Source: Pseudomonas sihuiensis
GTDB lineage: Bacteria > Pseudomonadota > Gammaproteobacteria > Pseudomonadales > Pseudomonadaceae
DNA length: 64,000 bases
Assembly (NCBI RefSeq): GCF_900106015.1
Contig: NZ_LT629797.1
Location: 3,782,001-3,846,000, forward strand
Reading direction: 5' to 3'
Below, one piece after another: positions 44,202-54,900 of the stretch (positions are counted from its first letter, which is position 1; each line of letters begins with the position of its first letter). The notes below the pieces were generated by a model, which made no database searches, was not told the DNA's origin, and saw only the letters and a list, made by a program, of their open reading frames with translations. Both the position numbers and the translations under genes were made by a program.

Positions 44202-45403
44202 TAGAGCGCCACCGGTACGCGCTCGAGCAGCGCCGGGTCCAGGCGCAACATGCGCACGCAGCGCGCTTCGACCAGGCTGGCTGGCAGCTCGTTGTTCGGC
44301 AGGGCCAGCAACAGACCGGTGAGGTTGAGCACCAGCGCCTCACGCGAGAACACGCCGCTGCCCAGGCCATAGAGCGCTGCGATCAGCTCTCGCAGGCCGA
44401 ACGGCAATCGCCAGCGGATACGCAGGGCCGAACCGAAGCTCGCCGAGCGGCGCAGCATCGCATCGTCGATCTGCTCATTGCTCAGTTCACCACCCGCTTC
44501 CAGCCAGTCCTGCAGGCTGCGCAGCAGGGCCAGTTCGCCCAGATTGTGCAGCAGACCGGCGGTGTAACAGAGCTCAGCGTCCAGCTTCAGTTCGAGCGCC
44601 AGCCAGCGCGCCAGCTCAGCGCTGCGTCGCGCCTGCTGCCAGGTATGCGCAGCCAATTCTGCCAGGCGTGGGTCACGCAGCTGGGCATTACGCTGCAGCG
44701 CCAGGCCCAGCACCAGATTCAGCGTGCGCGCCACACCCAGGCGCTGCAGCGCCTGGGTCAGGGTATGACACGGCACCCCCTGATGCTGTGCGGCAGTGCT
44801 GGCGGCAGCGATCAGCAGCGCGGTGATCTGCGGGTCGCTACCGAACACCGCTTCCAGCTCGCCCAGGTCCTGCTCGCCGGCCTGCAATCCCTGACTCACG
44901 GCATTGCGTACATCGCTGAGCAGCGGCGCGCCCTGCCCCTCTTCGCGCACCGTATCGAGATAGTCACGCAGCTCGCTGAGCAACAGTGGCTGACGCACCG
45001 TCACCGAGGCCGCAGGCGCGGGCAACAACGTGCGCAGACGCTGACGCAGACTCTCGGCATTGAAGGGCTTGGCCAGATAGGCACTGGGCGCCAGCGGCCG
45101 CGCGGCGCGCACGCTGCTGGCATCCAGGCGACCACTGATGAGCACGAACGGCAGCGCCGGTGTACGCGGGTGACGGCGCAACTGGCGCAGCAGCTCCAGG
45201 CCGTCGAGCCCCGGAAGCTCGCCATCGGCGATCACCAGATCGGGCAAGCGCCGCTTGCAACGTGCCAGAGCCGCCTGGCCATCGTTGACCTGCAGTACAC
45301 GGGCATCGCCACACACATCGAGCACCAGCTGCTGCAACAGGTTGGACGTCCAGGGATCCGCCTCGGCAATCAGAACTTCCACACAATGAGCTGAAGCGGT
45401 CAT
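44189..45403 (-). CDS. Response regulator with HDOD output domain
   Basis: The 404-residue protein has an N-terminal REC domain (about 8-120) with acidic EAD, phospho-acceptor Asp in VIADGELPGLDG, Ser in LISGR and Lys in AKPF. The HDOD domain (about 150-350) includes LGVARTLNLVLGLALQRNAQ and CYTAGLLHNLGELALL. HDOD proteins take part in signalling, often with cyclic di-GMP or motility pathways. The frame is open to 45448, but MTASAHCVEVLIAEAD is the natural start. No dedicated kinase is next to it; the GGDEF-EAL gene is convergent. Confidence 0.86.
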   Translation of the reverse strand: MTASAHCVEVLIAEADPWTSNLLQQLVLDVCGDARVLQVNDGQAALARCKRRLPDLVIADGELPGLDGLELLRQLRRHPRTPALPFVLISGRLDASSVRAARPLAPSAYLAKPFNAESLRQRLRTLLPAPAASVTVRQPLLLSELRDYLDTVREEGQGAPLLSDVRNAVSQGLQAGEQDLGELEAVFGSDPQITALLIAAASTAAQHQGVPCHTLTQALQRLGVARTLNLVLGLALQRNAQLRDPRLAELAAHTWQQARRSAELARWLALELKLDAELCYTAGLLHNLGELALLRSLQDWLEAGGELSNEQIDDAMLRRSASFGSALRIRWRLPFGLRELIAALYGLGSGVFSREALVLNLTGLLLALPNNELPASLVEARCVRMLRLDPALLERVPVALYQAS

Positions 45404-45630
45404 GCGAGCCTCTGGGCGAATGACGAACGGAGGATGCCCGAACCCCATGTCCCCACATCCACCAAAAAGCTGATGGATGAGTCAGTTCCATGGCAACGGC
45501 GCAGTCTAAACCGAGGTGTTGTGTGACGTAAGTCGCAGGTGAGCGAGTTGCGCAAAAAAAATGCGCGACCAATAGCCGCGCCAACCGACCCGCGCAGGCG
45601 CGAGTCCGAGTGCTGCCAGGAAACACGGGC

Positions 45631-45658
45631 AAAAAAAAGCCCGCCGATTAGGGCGGGC
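45631..45658 (-). terminator. Intrinsic terminator after rpmG
   Basis: On the minus strand GCCCGCC-ctaatc-GGCGGGC is followed by a run of eight T (complement of the A run at 45631-45638). It is 24 bases downstream of the rpmG stop. Confidence 0.85.
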
Positions 45659-45681
45659 TTCTTTGCCAGGTAGCCGATCAA

Positions 45682-45837
45682 TTACTTGATCTTGGCTTCC
45701 TTGTACATCACGTGCTTGCGTACGACCGGATCGAATTTCTTGATTTCGATCTTGTCGGGGGTGGTGCGCTTGTTCTTGTCGGTGGTGTAGAAGTGGCCGG
45801 TACCGGCGCTGGACACCAAACGGATCAGTTCACGCAT
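45682..45837 (-). CDS. rpmG: 50S ribosomal protein L33
   Basis: The 51-residue protein reads [20 protein letters not shown], then [17 protein letters not shown], and ends VMYKEAKIK. This is the cysteine-free form of L33, which does not bind zinc. It lies 10 bases after rpmB, the standard order. GGAGAG precedes the start. Confidence 0.96.
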   Translation of the reverse strand: MRELIRLVSSAGTGHFYTTDKNKRTTPDKIEIKKFDPVVRKHVMYKEAKIK

Positions 45838-45847
45838 GACTCTCTCC

Positions 45848-46084
45848 TTAAACCTTTTCGCCGCGAGCGCGCAGCTCAGCCAGCACTACGTCGATGCCAC
45901 GCTTGTCGATGACGCGCATGCCTTTGGCAGATACGCGCAGACGCACGAAGCGCTTCTCGGACTCGACCCAGAAGCGATGGTGCTGCAGGTTCGGCAGGAA
46001 ACGACGACGGGTTTTGTTGTTTGCGTGGGAAATGTTGTTCCCGGTTACCGGACCCTTACCGGTAACTTGACAGACTCTCGACAT
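45848..46084 (-). CDS. rpmB: 50S ribosomal protein L28
   Basis: The 78-residue L28 begins [20 protein letters not shown] and contains [20 protein letters not shown]. It is the first gene of the rpmBG operon. A leader hairpin and a sigma70-like promoter lie upstream. Confidence 0.97.
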   Translation of the reverse strand: MSRVCQVTGKGPVTGNNISHANNKTRRRFLPNLQHHRFWVESEKRFVRLRVSAKGMRVIDKRGIDVVLAELRARGEKV

Positions 46085-46109
46085 GCCTCAGCCCTCTAAA
46101 ACCACATGC

Positions 46110-46128
46110 CCAACCCGGCATGGGTTGG
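46110..46128 (-). promoter_or_regulatory. Hairpin in the rpmBG leader
   Basis: CCAACCC and GGGTTGG form a 7-bp stem about 26 bases upstream of the rpmB start. It could be a translational control element or chance. Confidence 0.3.
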
Positions 46129-46231
46129 CCGCTTAAACTCAATGTCATTGGCGCTCGGCGCCGCGTTTCTCGAGGGTCTTACCGGGCGCACTGGATAGCG
46201 CAAGAACCGGGCCCCTAGAAAAGAGCGCTGC

Positions 46232-46260
46232 TTTATACCAGAAAGCTCTGGGAGCAACAA
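46232..46260 (-). promoter_or_regulatory. Candidate sigma70 promoter for rpmBG
   Basis: On the minus strand TTGTTG (46255-46260) and TATAAA (46232-46237) are separated by 17 bases, with the -10 box preceded by TGG. It would give a leader of about 140 bases. The -35 match is weak. Confidence 0.4.
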
Positions 46261-46429
46261 GGAAAAACGCAGGATAAAACCCAACCCCGAGCCAGCAGAC
46301 CCGCCGGGGGCCGGCCCGTTGGGGCCTGATCAAGATTTGACCGCTCGTCGCCTCGATCGGGTATTCAGCGCATGGCAAATCGACTAGGGTTGCAAGCTTG
46401 CCGTTCACGCCAGGAATGAGGACTTCACC

Positions 46430-48007
46430 ATGCGCCTGTTGCTCGCTGCTCTACTGTGCTCCCCGATCCTGGCCCAGGCCGCCACCCTCAGCGTATGCAC
46501 CGAAGCCAGCCCGGAGGGTTTCGATGTGGTGCAGTACAACTCGCTGACCACCACCAATGCCTCGGCCGACATGCTGATGAACCGCCTGGTGGAGTTCGAC
46601 GCCGAGCAGGGCAAACTGCTGCCGAGCCTGGCGCGCAGCTGGTCGATCTCCGCCGATGGCCTGGTCTACGACTTCACCCTGCGCGACGACGTGCAATTTC
46701 ACCACAGCGCCGACTTCACGCCCAGCCGCACTCTCGATGCCCAGGACGTGCTCTTCAGTTTCCAGCGCATGCTCGACGAGCAGCACCCCTGGCACAAGGT
46801 CGCCGCCAGTGGTTATCCACACGCCCAGTCGATGCAGTGGCCAAGCCTGATCGCCAAGGTCGAGGCGCCGGATGCGCACCGCGTACGCATCACCCTGAAC
46901 CGACGCGATGCGACCTTCCTCGCCACCCTGAGCATGGGCTTCGCTTCGATCTATTCCGCTGAATACACCGACCAGCTGATGGCCGCCGGCACCCCGCAGA
47001 AGCTCAACAGCGCGCCCATCGGCAGCGGCCCGTTCGTCTTCGAGCGTTTCCAGAAGGATGCCGCCGTGCGCTACCGCGCCAACCCGGAGTATTTCGCTGG
47101 CAAGCCGGGCGTGGACCGGGTAATCTTCGCCATCACCCCGGACAGCAACGTGCGCCTGCAGAAACTGCGCCGCGGCGAATGCCAGATCGCCCTGTCGCCG
47201 AAACCGCAGGACGTGCAGGCCATCGCCGGCGACGCCAAGCTGAAAAGTGCACAGACCGCCGCGTTCATGACCGCCTTCGTCGGCATCAACAGCCAGCATC
47301 CGCCGCTGGACAAGCCGCAGGTGCGACAGGCGATCAACCTGGCGTTCGACAAGGCCAGCTACGTCAAGGCCGTGTTCGAGGGCAGCGCCGAGCCGGCCAA
47401 TGGCCCGTACCCGCCGAACACCTGGAGTTACGCCAGTGAACTGCCTGGCTATGCACATGCGCCAGACAAAGCCCGCGCCCTGCTGGCCGAGGCTGGTCTG
47501 GCAGAGGGATTCAAGACCACCATCTGGACCCGCCCCAGTGGCAGCCTGCTCAATCCCAACCCCAGCCTCGGCGCGCAGCTGCTGCAGGCGGATCTGGCCA
47601 AGGTGGGCATCGACGCCGAAATTCGCGTGATCGAATGGGGCGAGCTGATCCGCCGCGCCAAAGCCGGCGAGCACGACCTGCTGTTCATGGGCTGGGCTGG
47701 CGACAACGGCGACCCGGATAACTTCCTCACCCCGCAATTCGCCTGCGCCTCGGTGCAGTCAGGGCTGAACTTCGCCCGCTACTGCGACGAAACGCTGGAC
47801 AAGCTGATCGCAGACAGCAAGGCCAGCAGCGACCAGGATCAGCGCAGCAGCCTTTATCACCAGGCGCAGCAGATCATTCAAGAACAGGCGCTGTGGCTAC
47901 CGCTGGCCCACCCCACCGCCTTCGCGCTGCTCAGCGCCAAGATCGAGGGTTACCAGGTCAGCCCCTTTGGCCGGCAGAATTTCGCCTCGGTGCAGATCGC
48001 ACCATAA
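46430..48007 (+). CDS. ABC transporter periplasmic peptide-binding protein (DppA/SBP_bac_5 family)
   Basis: The 525-residue protein has a signal peptide (about 1-18, LLLAALLCSPILAQAAT) and the family 5 binding-protein fold: CTEASPEGFDVVQYNS at the mature N-terminus, GKLLPSLARSWSISADGLVY, and NSAPIGSGPFVFERF. It would bind dipeptides or related ligands. No permease or ATPase genes adjoin, so it is an orphan binding protein or uses the dpp system elsewhere. Pseudomonas genomes often carry several such paralogs beside the dpp operon. Confidence 0.9.
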   Translation: MRLLLAALLCSPILAQAATLSVCTEASPEGFDVVQYNSLTTTNASADMLMNRLVEFDAEQGKLLPSLARSWSISADGLVYDFTLRDDVQFHHSADFTPSRTLDAQDVLFSFQRMLDEQHPWHKVAASGYPHAQSMQWPSLIAKVEAPDAHRVRITLNRRDATFLATLSMGFASIYSAEYTDQLMAAGTPQKLNSAPIGSGPFVFERFQKDAAVRYRANPEYFAGKPGVDRVIFAITPDSNVRLQKLRRGECQIALSPKPQDVQAIAGDAKLKSAQTAAFMTAFVGINSQHPPLDKPQVRQAINLAFDKASYVKAVFEGSAEPANGPYPPNTWSYASELPGYAHAPDKARALLAEAGLAEGFKTTIWTRPSGSLLNPNPSLGAQLLQADLAKVGIDAEIRVIEWGELIRRAKAGEHDLLFMGWAGDNGDPDNFLTPQFACASVQSGLNFARYCDETLDKLIADSKASSDQDQRSSLYHQAQQIIQEQALWLPLAHPTAFALLSAKIEGYQVSPFGRQNFASVQIAP

Positions 48008-48018
48008 GGCGCCATCGT

Positions 48019-48110
48019 GGTGGGCTGAAGCCCACCCTACACGTCACATAAAGACAGGTAGGGCGGGTGCAACCCGCCGCATCGATAACGGCGGGTTGCA
48101 CCCGCCCTAC
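48019..48110. repeat. Intergenic palindromes between convergent genes
   Basis: GTGGGCTGAAGCCCACC starts at 48019 (related to 24213-24276). At 48058-48110 a perfect inverted repeat has arms beginning GTAGGGCGGGTGCAACCCGC. Both lie between convergent genes and could terminate transcription in both directions. Confidence 0.6.
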
Positions 48111-48121
48111 GCATGTCCCAG

Positions 48122-48796
48122 CTACATCCAACCCAGCTCGGCCATCGATAGCGGCTCGCCATCGCCGACGATGAAATGGTCGAGCACGCGCACCTCGACC
48201 AGCGCCAGAGCATCCTTGAGGCGCTGGGTCAGCACGCGGTCGGCCTGGCTGGGTTCCGACACGCCCGATGGGTGATTGTGCGTAAGGATGACGGCTGCGG
48301 CATTGTTGGCCAGCGAGCGCTTGACCACCTGCCTGGGATAAACGCTGGCGCTGTCGATGCTGCCGCGAAACAGCACTTCGAAGGCCAGCACCCGGTGCTT
48401 GGCATCGAGGAACAGGCAGCCGAATACCTCATGTGGCTCGTGACGCAGTTGCGCCTTGAGGTAGTCGCGCACCGCCTGCGGGCTTTCCAGCGCCGAGTCG
48501 CGGCGCAGGCGCTCGGCCAGATGGCGCCGCGACATTTCCAGCACGGCCTGCAACTGCGCGTACTTGGCCGGGCCCAGGCCGAGGTGCTGGCTGAAGCCAG
48601 TCAGATCGGCTTCCAGCAAGGCTCTCAGGCTGCCGAATTCGCTTAGCAGATAGCGCGCCAGGTCCACCGCACTCTTGCCGGTCACCCCGGTGCGCAGAAA
48701 GATCGCCAGCAGCTCGGCATCGGTCAGCGACGCCGCACCCTGCTCCAGCAGTTTCTCCCGCGGACGCTCTGCCGCGGGCCAGTCGCGAATGCTCAT
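48122..48796 (-). CDS. radC: RadC/JAB-domain protein
   Basis: This 224-residue protein starts [20 protein letters not shown]. Its JAB/MPN zinc motif is HNHPSG with upstream Glu in FEVLFRG. A GTG at 48802 is possible, but TAAGGAGGTG lies at the right distance for the ATG at 48796. Despite the name, a DNA-repair role for RadC is not firmly established. It is divergent from coaBC, as in many Pseudomonas. Confidence 0.93.
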   Translation of the reverse strand: MSIRDWPAAERPREKLLEQGAASLTDAELLAIFLRTGVTGKSAVDLARYLLSEFGSLRALLEADLTGFSQHLGLGPAKYAQLQAVLEMSRRHLAERLRRDSALESPQAVRDYLKAQLRHEPHEVFGCLFLDAKHRVLAFEVLFRGSIDSASVYPRQVVKRSLANNAAAVILTHNHPSGVSEPSQADRVLTQRLKDALALVEVRVLDHFIVGDGEPLSMAELGWM

Positions 48797-48935
48797 GTAC
48801 ACCTCCTTATTGAGCCAGGCGCCCGCTGTTCCACTGCGGGCGCTGTGCTATCGTAGCCCATCTTTTTACACGGGGCCGGCCTGGGGAGGCGTTGGTCACG
48901 TGGCGCACATCCACCGGTATATAAAAGGCAAGCCT

Positions 48936-50144
48936 ATGCAGCGGCTGTATCGCAAACGCATCATCGTCGGCGTGGGGGGCGGTATTGCTGCCTACAAGAG
49001 CGCCGAACTGGTTCGCCGACTGAAGGATCAGGGCGCCGAAGTCCGCGTGGTCATGACCCAGGGCGGCCGCGAGTTCATCACCCCGCTGACCCTGCAGGCC
49101 CTCTCCGGCCACCCGGTTCATCTCGATCTGCTCGACCCGGCCGCCGAAGCCGCGATGGGCCATATCGAACTGGCGCGCTGGGCCGACCTGATCCTCATCG
49201 CCCCGGCCACCGCCGACCTGATCGCACGCCTGGCCCAAGGCGTGGCCAACGACCTGCTGACCACCCTGGTGCTGGCCACCGATGCACCGATCGCCCTAGC
49301 CCCGGCGATGAATCAGGCCATGTGGCGCGACGATGCCACCCAGGCCAACCTCGAGCTGTTGCAACAGCGCGGCATGCGCCTGTTCGGCCCGGCCTCCGGC
49401 AGCCAGGCCTGCGGCGACGTCGGCCTCGGCCGCATGCTCGAACCCAATGACCTGGCCAACCTGGCCGCCGACTGCTTCCAGCGTCAGGCACTCGAAGGCC
49501 TGCACGTTCTGATCACCGCCGGCCCGACCCAGGAAAACATCGACCCGGTGCGCTATATCACCAACCACAGCTCCGGAAAAATGGGCTTCGCCCTGGCCGA
49601 AGCCGCTGCCGAGGCCGGAGCCAAGGTCACCCTGGTCAGCGGACCGGTGCACTTGCCGACGCCGGATCGGGTCAGTCGCATCGACGTGGTCAGCGCCCGC
49701 GACATGCTCGCGGCCTGCGAAGCGGCGATGCCCTGCGACGTACTGATCGCCGCTGCCGCAGTGGCCGATTACCGTCCGGAAGTGGTCGCCCAGCACAAAT
49801 TGAAGAAAGACCCCTCCAGTGGCGAGGGAATGCTCCTGCAAATGGTGCGCAACCCGGATATCCTCGCCACCATCGCCGGCCGCGACGACCGCCCGTTCAG
49901 CGTGGGCTTCGCCGCCGAGACCGAGAACCTGCTCGAATACGCCTCGCGCAAGCTGCGCGACAAGAATCTCGATCTGATCGTTGCCAACGATGTGGCCAAC
50001 CCCAGCATCGGCTTCAATAGCGAAGAGAACGCCATCACCGTGATCGACCGTGGGCTGCAGCAAATCAGCTTCGCCCAGACCAGCAAGGGCAAGATCGCCC
50101 GCCAGTTGATCACCCTTATCGCCGAACGACTGAACAAGAACTGA
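48936..50144 (+). CDS. coaBC: Bifunctional phosphopantothenoylcysteine decarboxylase / phosphopantothenate-cysteine ligase
   Basis: This 402-residue protein catalyses two steps of coenzyme A synthesis. The N-terminal flavoprotein half (1-190) has [20 protein letters not shown] and PAMNQAMW. The C-terminal ligase half has [20 protein letters not shown] and later KLKKDPSSG. The frame is open to 48675, but [12 protein letters not shown] is the standard start. It heads the coaBC-dut-algC-argB cluster. Confidence 0.95.
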   Translation: MQRLYRKRIIVGVGGGIAAYKSAELVRRLKDQGAEVRVVMTQGGREFITPLTLQALSGHPVHLDLLDPAAEAAMGHIELARWADLILIAPATADLIARLAQGVANDLLTTLVLATDAPIALAPAMNQAMWRDDATQANLELLQQRGMRLFGPASGSQACGDVGLGRMLEPNDLANLAADCFQRQALEGLHVLITAGPTQENIDPVRYITNHSSGKMGFALAEAAAEAGAKVTLVSGPVHLPTPDRVSRIDVVSARDMLAACEAAMPCDVLIAAAAVADYRPEVVAQHKLKKDPSSGEGMLLQMVRNPDILATIAGRDDRPFSVGFAAETENLLEYASRKLRDKNLDLIVANDVANPSIGFNSEENAITVIDRGLQQISFAQTSKGKIARQLITLIAERLNKN

Positions 50145-50146
50145 CC

Positions 50147-50602
50147 ATGCACGCTCTGCAAGCCAAGATCCTCGATCCACGCCTCGGCCAGGAATTCCCG
50201 CTGCCGCAATATGCCACGCCCGGTTCTGCCGGCCTCGACCTGCGCGCCATGCTCAAGGAGGAGATCGTCCTCGAACCGGGGCAGACCGTACTGATCCCCA
50301 CCGGTCTGTCGATCTACATCGGCGACCCCGGCCTGGCCGCGATGATCCTGCCGCGCTCGGGGCTCGGCCACAAACACGGCATCGTACTCGGCAACCTGGT
50401 CGGCCTGATCGACTCCGACTACCAGGGCGAGCTGATGGTGTCGTGCTGGAACCGTGGCCAGACGCCTTTCACCATTGCCATCGGCGAGCGTATCGCGCAG
50501 CTGGTGCTGGTGCCGGTGGTTCAGGCGCATTTCGAGTTGGTCGAGCAGTTCGACGAGACCCAACGTGGCGCTGGCGGCTTCGGCCACTCCGGTAGTCACT
50601 GA
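50147..50602 (+). CDS. dut: dUTP diphosphatase
   Basis: The 151-residue trimeric dUTPase shows all five motifs: [48 protein letters not shown], and a C-terminal GGFGHSG. It removes dUTP and supplies dUMP. It follows coaBC by 2 bases, so the two are cotranscribed. Confidence 0.96.
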   Translation: MHALQAKILDPRLGQEFPLPQYATPGSAGLDLRAMLKEEIVLEPGQTVLIPTGLSIYIGDPGLAAMILPRSGLGHKHGIVLGNLVGLIDSDYQGELMVSCWNRGQTPFTIAIGERIAQLVLVPVVQAHFELVEQFDETQRGAGGFGHSGSH

Positions 50603-50640
50603 CCCATATCCCACAGGACGACCCGCCGAGGAGCGCCTAC

Positions 50641-53229
50641 GTGAAACTCTTGAAGCGTACTGCCAAGGAAGTCGATAGCGCCGCCAGCCTGATACCGGAG
50701 CCGCCCAAGAGCAAGGCCGCCAGCCCCTCGCTGGGCACGCTGCTGCCAGGCCTGCTGGCCGCGCTGATCGGCGCCGGCGCAGGCGGGGCGTTGCTGTGGT
50801 TCGCCGATAACAGCGGCAGCCAGGCACGCCAAGCCGAACTGACCCAGGCCCTCGGCAGCAATCAGGCCGCCGCCGTGCAACAGGCGCTCAAGCAACTGCA
50901 GGCCGACAGCCTGGCGGCCGCGCGTAACCCGCAGCTGCTGCAGGCTCTGCAAAGCGGCGACAGCCTGCAGATCAGCGAGGCCGAACGCAGCCTGAGCTAC
51001 TGGGACGGCGTGATCGACGTCCACCTCAACCGCCGCGGTGAAGCCGTGCAGAACACCAGCCGCGCCGCACCGATGAACTTCGCCGGCCTGGATATGCTGC
51101 GCCGCACCGAAAGCGGCCAGCAGCCGGCCGTTGAAGCCTACCGTGTCGGCCAACGCTGGCTGGCCTACAGCGCCGTGGCGCTGCGCGTCGGCGAGAACCA
51201 GCCGGCCCAGGGCACGCTGCTGCTGGCCTTCGACCTGCAACGCCTGCTCGCCGCACTGCCAGTGCTGCCTGCCGAATATGGCCAGGTGCAGCTGATCCAG
51301 CAGTTCGCCAACACCCCGGAGCAGGTGCTGTTGCAACGAGGCCAACCCGGCTCAGGCGCTGCGCAGACCTTCGCCACTGGCAACCCGTACTGGAAGATAA
51401 GCTTTACCCCCGGCCCGGCCCTGGCACAGGGCAGCGTCCCTGCGTCCATGCTCGGCCTGGCGCTCCTGCTGGCATTGGGCGGCGCCCTGATCGGCCTGAT
51501 TCTGGTGCACGGCGCCCTGCAGCGGCGCGTCAATGGCGACGCACAGCAGCTCGGACAAATGCTGAAAGAACTCTCTGCCGGCAAGAACGTCAAAGCCTTC
51601 AGCCTCAGCGTACCGGCACTCGATACGCTGGCCCAGAGTCTGGCGCGCCTGCCGCGCCGCAGTAGCCCTGAAGGCAGCAGTACCCCCATTAAAGGAACAG
51701 CCGCGGCCCCCGCCACTCAGCCGGTCAGCAAACCTGCCGAGCTGGTCGACCCGCTGTTTCAGGACACCGATATCCTCGATATCGACATTCTTGATGAAGA
51801 CCAGGATCTCCTGGGACTGGAGCAGAGCCCCGCAATGAGCACTAGCCAAAGCGCCCCAAAACTTCCCGCCGATATCTTTCGCGCCTACGACATCCGCGGC
51901 GTGGTGGGTGACACCCTGACCGCCGAGTATGCCTACTGGATAGGCCGGGCCATTGGCTCGCAGAGCCTGGCCCAGGGCGAGCCCAAGGTCATTGTCGGCC
52001 GTGATGGCCGTCTGTCCGGCCCCGAACTGCTGCAACAACTGGTACAGGGCCTGCTCGACTGCGGCTGCGAAGTCACCGACATCGGCATGGTGCCGACCCC
52101 GGTGGTGTACTTTGCTGCCAACGTGCTGGAAGGTCGTTCGGCCGTGATGCTGACCGGCAGCCACAACCCGCCGGACTACAACGGCTTCAAGATCATCATC
52201 GCTGGCGACACCCTGGCCAACGAGCAGATCCAGGCACTGAAAGCGCGCCTGGACAATAACGATCTGGCCACAGGCGTCGGCAGCGTGCAGCAGGTCGACG
52301 TACTGCCGCGCTACTTCAAGACCATCCGTGACGACATCGCCCTGGCCAAGCCGCTCAAGGTGGTGGTCGACTGCGGCAACGGCGCGGCTGGCGTGATCGC
52401 CCCGCAACTGATCGAAGCCCTCGGCTGCAGCATGATCCCGTTGTTCTGCGAAGTGGACGGCACCTTCCCCAATCACCACCCGGACCCGGGCAAGCCGGAG
52501 AACCTGGTCGATCTGATCGCCCGTGTGAAATCCGAGAACGCCGATCTCGGCCTGGCCTTCGATGGCGACGGCGACCGCGTCGGCGTGGTGACCAACACCG
52601 GCACCATCGTCTACCCGGACCGTCTGCTGATGCTGTTCGCCAAGGACGTGGTCTCGCGCAACCCCGGCGCCGACATCATCTTCGACGTCAAATGCACGCG
52701 TCGCCTGACCCCGCTGATCAGCGGCTACGGTGGCCGTCCGGTGATGTGGAAGACCGGCCATTCGCTGATCAAGAAGAAGATGAAGGAAACCGGCGCCCTG
52801 CTGGCAGGCGAGATGAGCGGTCACATCTTCTTCAAGGAACGCTGGTACGGTTTCGACGACGGTATCTATAGCGCCGCGCGCCTGCTGGAAATCCTCAGCC
52901 TCGAGAAACGCAACGCCGAACAGGTGTTCAGCGCCTTCCCCAGCGATATTTCCACACCGGAGATCAACATCAAGGTCACCGAGCAGACCAAGTTCGGCAT
53001 GATCGAACGTCTGCAGCGTGAAGGTCAGTGGGGTGAAGCGAACATCACCAGCATCGACGGCGTACGCGTCGACTATCCCAAGGGCTGGGGCCTGATTCGC
53101 GCGTCCAACACCACGCCGGTGCTGGTACTGCGCTTCGAAGCCGACACTCAGGAAGAGCTGGAGCGCATCCAGGATATCTTCCGCGCCCAACTGCTCAAGG
53201 TCGCCCCCGACCTGCAACTACCATTCTGA
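50641..53229 (+). CDS. algC: Phosphomannomutase/phosphoglucomutase AlgC, long form with N-terminal membrane extension
   Basis: This 862-codon frame begins with GTG at 50641. The N-terminal 398 residues contain a transmembrane segment (about 32-55), an extracytoplasmic-type domain, a second segment (about 263-288) and a disordered linker ending in acidic repeats (DTDILDIDILDEDQD). From residue 399 (ATG at 51835, MSTSQSAPKLPADIFRAYDI) the sequence is the classic AlgC of about 463 residues. The phosphoserine is Ser507 in TGSHNPPDYNG, with DGDGDR for metal and GEMSGH for sugar. It interconverts mannose-6-P/mannose-1-P and glucose-6-P/glucose-1-P for alginate, LPS and rhamnolipid. Either form could be made. 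Confidence 0.92.
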   Translation: MKLLKRTAKEVDSAASLIPEPPKSKAASPSLGTLLPGLLAALIGAGAGGALLWFADNSGSQARQAELTQALGSNQAAAVQQALKQLQADSLAAARNPQLLQALQSGDSLQISEAERSLSYWDGVIDVHLNRRGEAVQNTSRAAPMNFAGLDMLRRTESGQQPAVEAYRVGQRWLAYSAVALRVGENQPAQGTLLLAFDLQRLLAALPVLPAEYGQVQLIQQFANTPEQVLLQRGQPGSGAAQTFATGNPYWKISFTPGPALAQGSVPASMLGLALLLALGGALIGLILVHGALQRRVNGDAQQLGQMLKELSAGKNVKAFSLSVPALDTLAQSLARLPRRSSPEGSSTPIKGTAAAPATQPVSKPAELVDPLFQDTDILDIDILDEDQDLLGLEQSPAMSTSQSAPKLPADIFRAYDIRGVVGDTLTAEYAYWIGRAIGSQSLAQGEPKVIVGRDGRLSGPELLQQLVQGLLDCGCEVTDIGMVPTPVVYFAANVLEGRSAVMLTGSHNPPDYNGFKIIIAGDTLANEQIQALKARLDNNDLATGVGSVQQVDVLPRYFKTIRDDIALAKPLKVVVDCGNGAAGVIAPQLIEALGCSMIPLFCEVDGTFPNHHPDPGKPENLVDLIARVKSENADLGLAFDGDGDRVGVVTNTGTIVYPDRLLMLFAKDVVSRNPGADIIFDVKCTRRLTPLISGYGGRPVMWKTGHSLIKKKMKETGALLAGEMSGHIFFKERWYGFDDGIYSAARLLEILSLEKRNAEQVFSAFPSDISTPEINIKVTEQTKFGMIERLQREGQWGEANITSIDGVRVDYPKGWGLIRASNTTPVLVLRFEADTQEELERIQDIFRAQLLKVAPDLQLPF

Positions 53230-54159
<930 letters not shown>

Positions 54160-54315
54160 ACAGCGGCCGCAACGCGGCCTTCTGATGACCCTCTCCCGCT
54201 TGCGGGGCGAAGAGGCGCGCCTTTGGAAGCACTGCCTCCTGCACCGATGAGCGCCTGATCGCTAGCGATCAGGCCGGAGGGCGGGGGCAGGGTATTGCAA
54301 GCGCACCGTCAAACC

Positions 54316-54334
54316 GGTGCGCACGGCGCACCCT
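54316..54334. repeat. GTAGGGTGCGC-type palindrome, copy 6 (reverse orientation)
   Basis: GGTGCGC-acg-GCGCACC followed by CT sits in the 283-base gap between argB and the thioesterase gene. Confidence 0.55.
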
Positions 54335-54442
54335 CCCCGCCATCGAGCGAGCTTATCGCAAGCCATCCGCACCGCGACTCGAACTTGCCGCACTCCTGCG
54401 CAACACGCACGCTCATCAGGCAACCTTCATAAAGGAGCGCCC

Positions 54443-54889
54443 ATGAGCAGTCAGCCCGAAGCCAGCCAGTTCACCTTCTTCCATCCATTGCGCGTGCGCT
54501 GGGCCGAGGTCGACCCGCAAAGCATCGTCTTCAACGGCCATTACCTGACCTACGCCGACGTCGCCATCACCGAGTACTTTCGCGCTCTCGGCGTCGCCTA
54601 CCCCGGTGACCTGGCCCAGGACGGCGGCGATTTCTTCGCCATCCGCACCTTGCTCGAATACCGCACCCCGGCACGCTTCGACGATGAGCTACAGATCGGC
54701 ATCCGCAGTGCACGTCTGGGTCGCTCCAGCCTGACTTTCGCCCTTGGCATCTGGCGTGACGGCGAGCTACTGACCAGCGGCGAAATCGTCTACGTGCACG
54801 CCGACAGCGCGACACGCAGCAGTGCGCCGCTGCCGCAGTGGCTAAGAGAAAAGATCGAGAATTTCGAGAAGACTCAGCCGCAGAGCTGA
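54443..54889 (+). CDS. YbgC/4HBT-family acyl-CoA thioesterase
   Basis: This 148-residue hot-dog-fold protein has the catalytic Asp motif VRWAEVDPQSIVFNGHYLTY at about residues 16-35. AAAGGAG precedes the ATG at 54443; the frame is open to 54317 with non-coding character. These enzymes hydrolyse acyl-CoA or acyl-ACP thioesters. It is convergent with the DUF4124 gene, and no pathway partner is adjacent. Confidence 0.86.
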   Translation: MSSQPEASQFTFFHPLRVRWAEVDPQSIVFNGHYLTYADVAITEYFRALGVAYPGDLAQDGGDFFAIRTLLEYRTPARFDDELQIGIRSARLGRSSLTFALGIWRDGELLTSGEIVYVHADSATRSSAPLPQWLREKIENFEKTQPQS

Positions 54890-54900
54890 ATTACCGAGCC

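Noticed and set aside
48058..48110. Perfect inverted repeat considered as a CRISPR-like or attachment site
   Set aside because: There is only one pair with a short spacer and no repeated spacer units or integrase; it is best seen as an ordinary intergenic palindrome.
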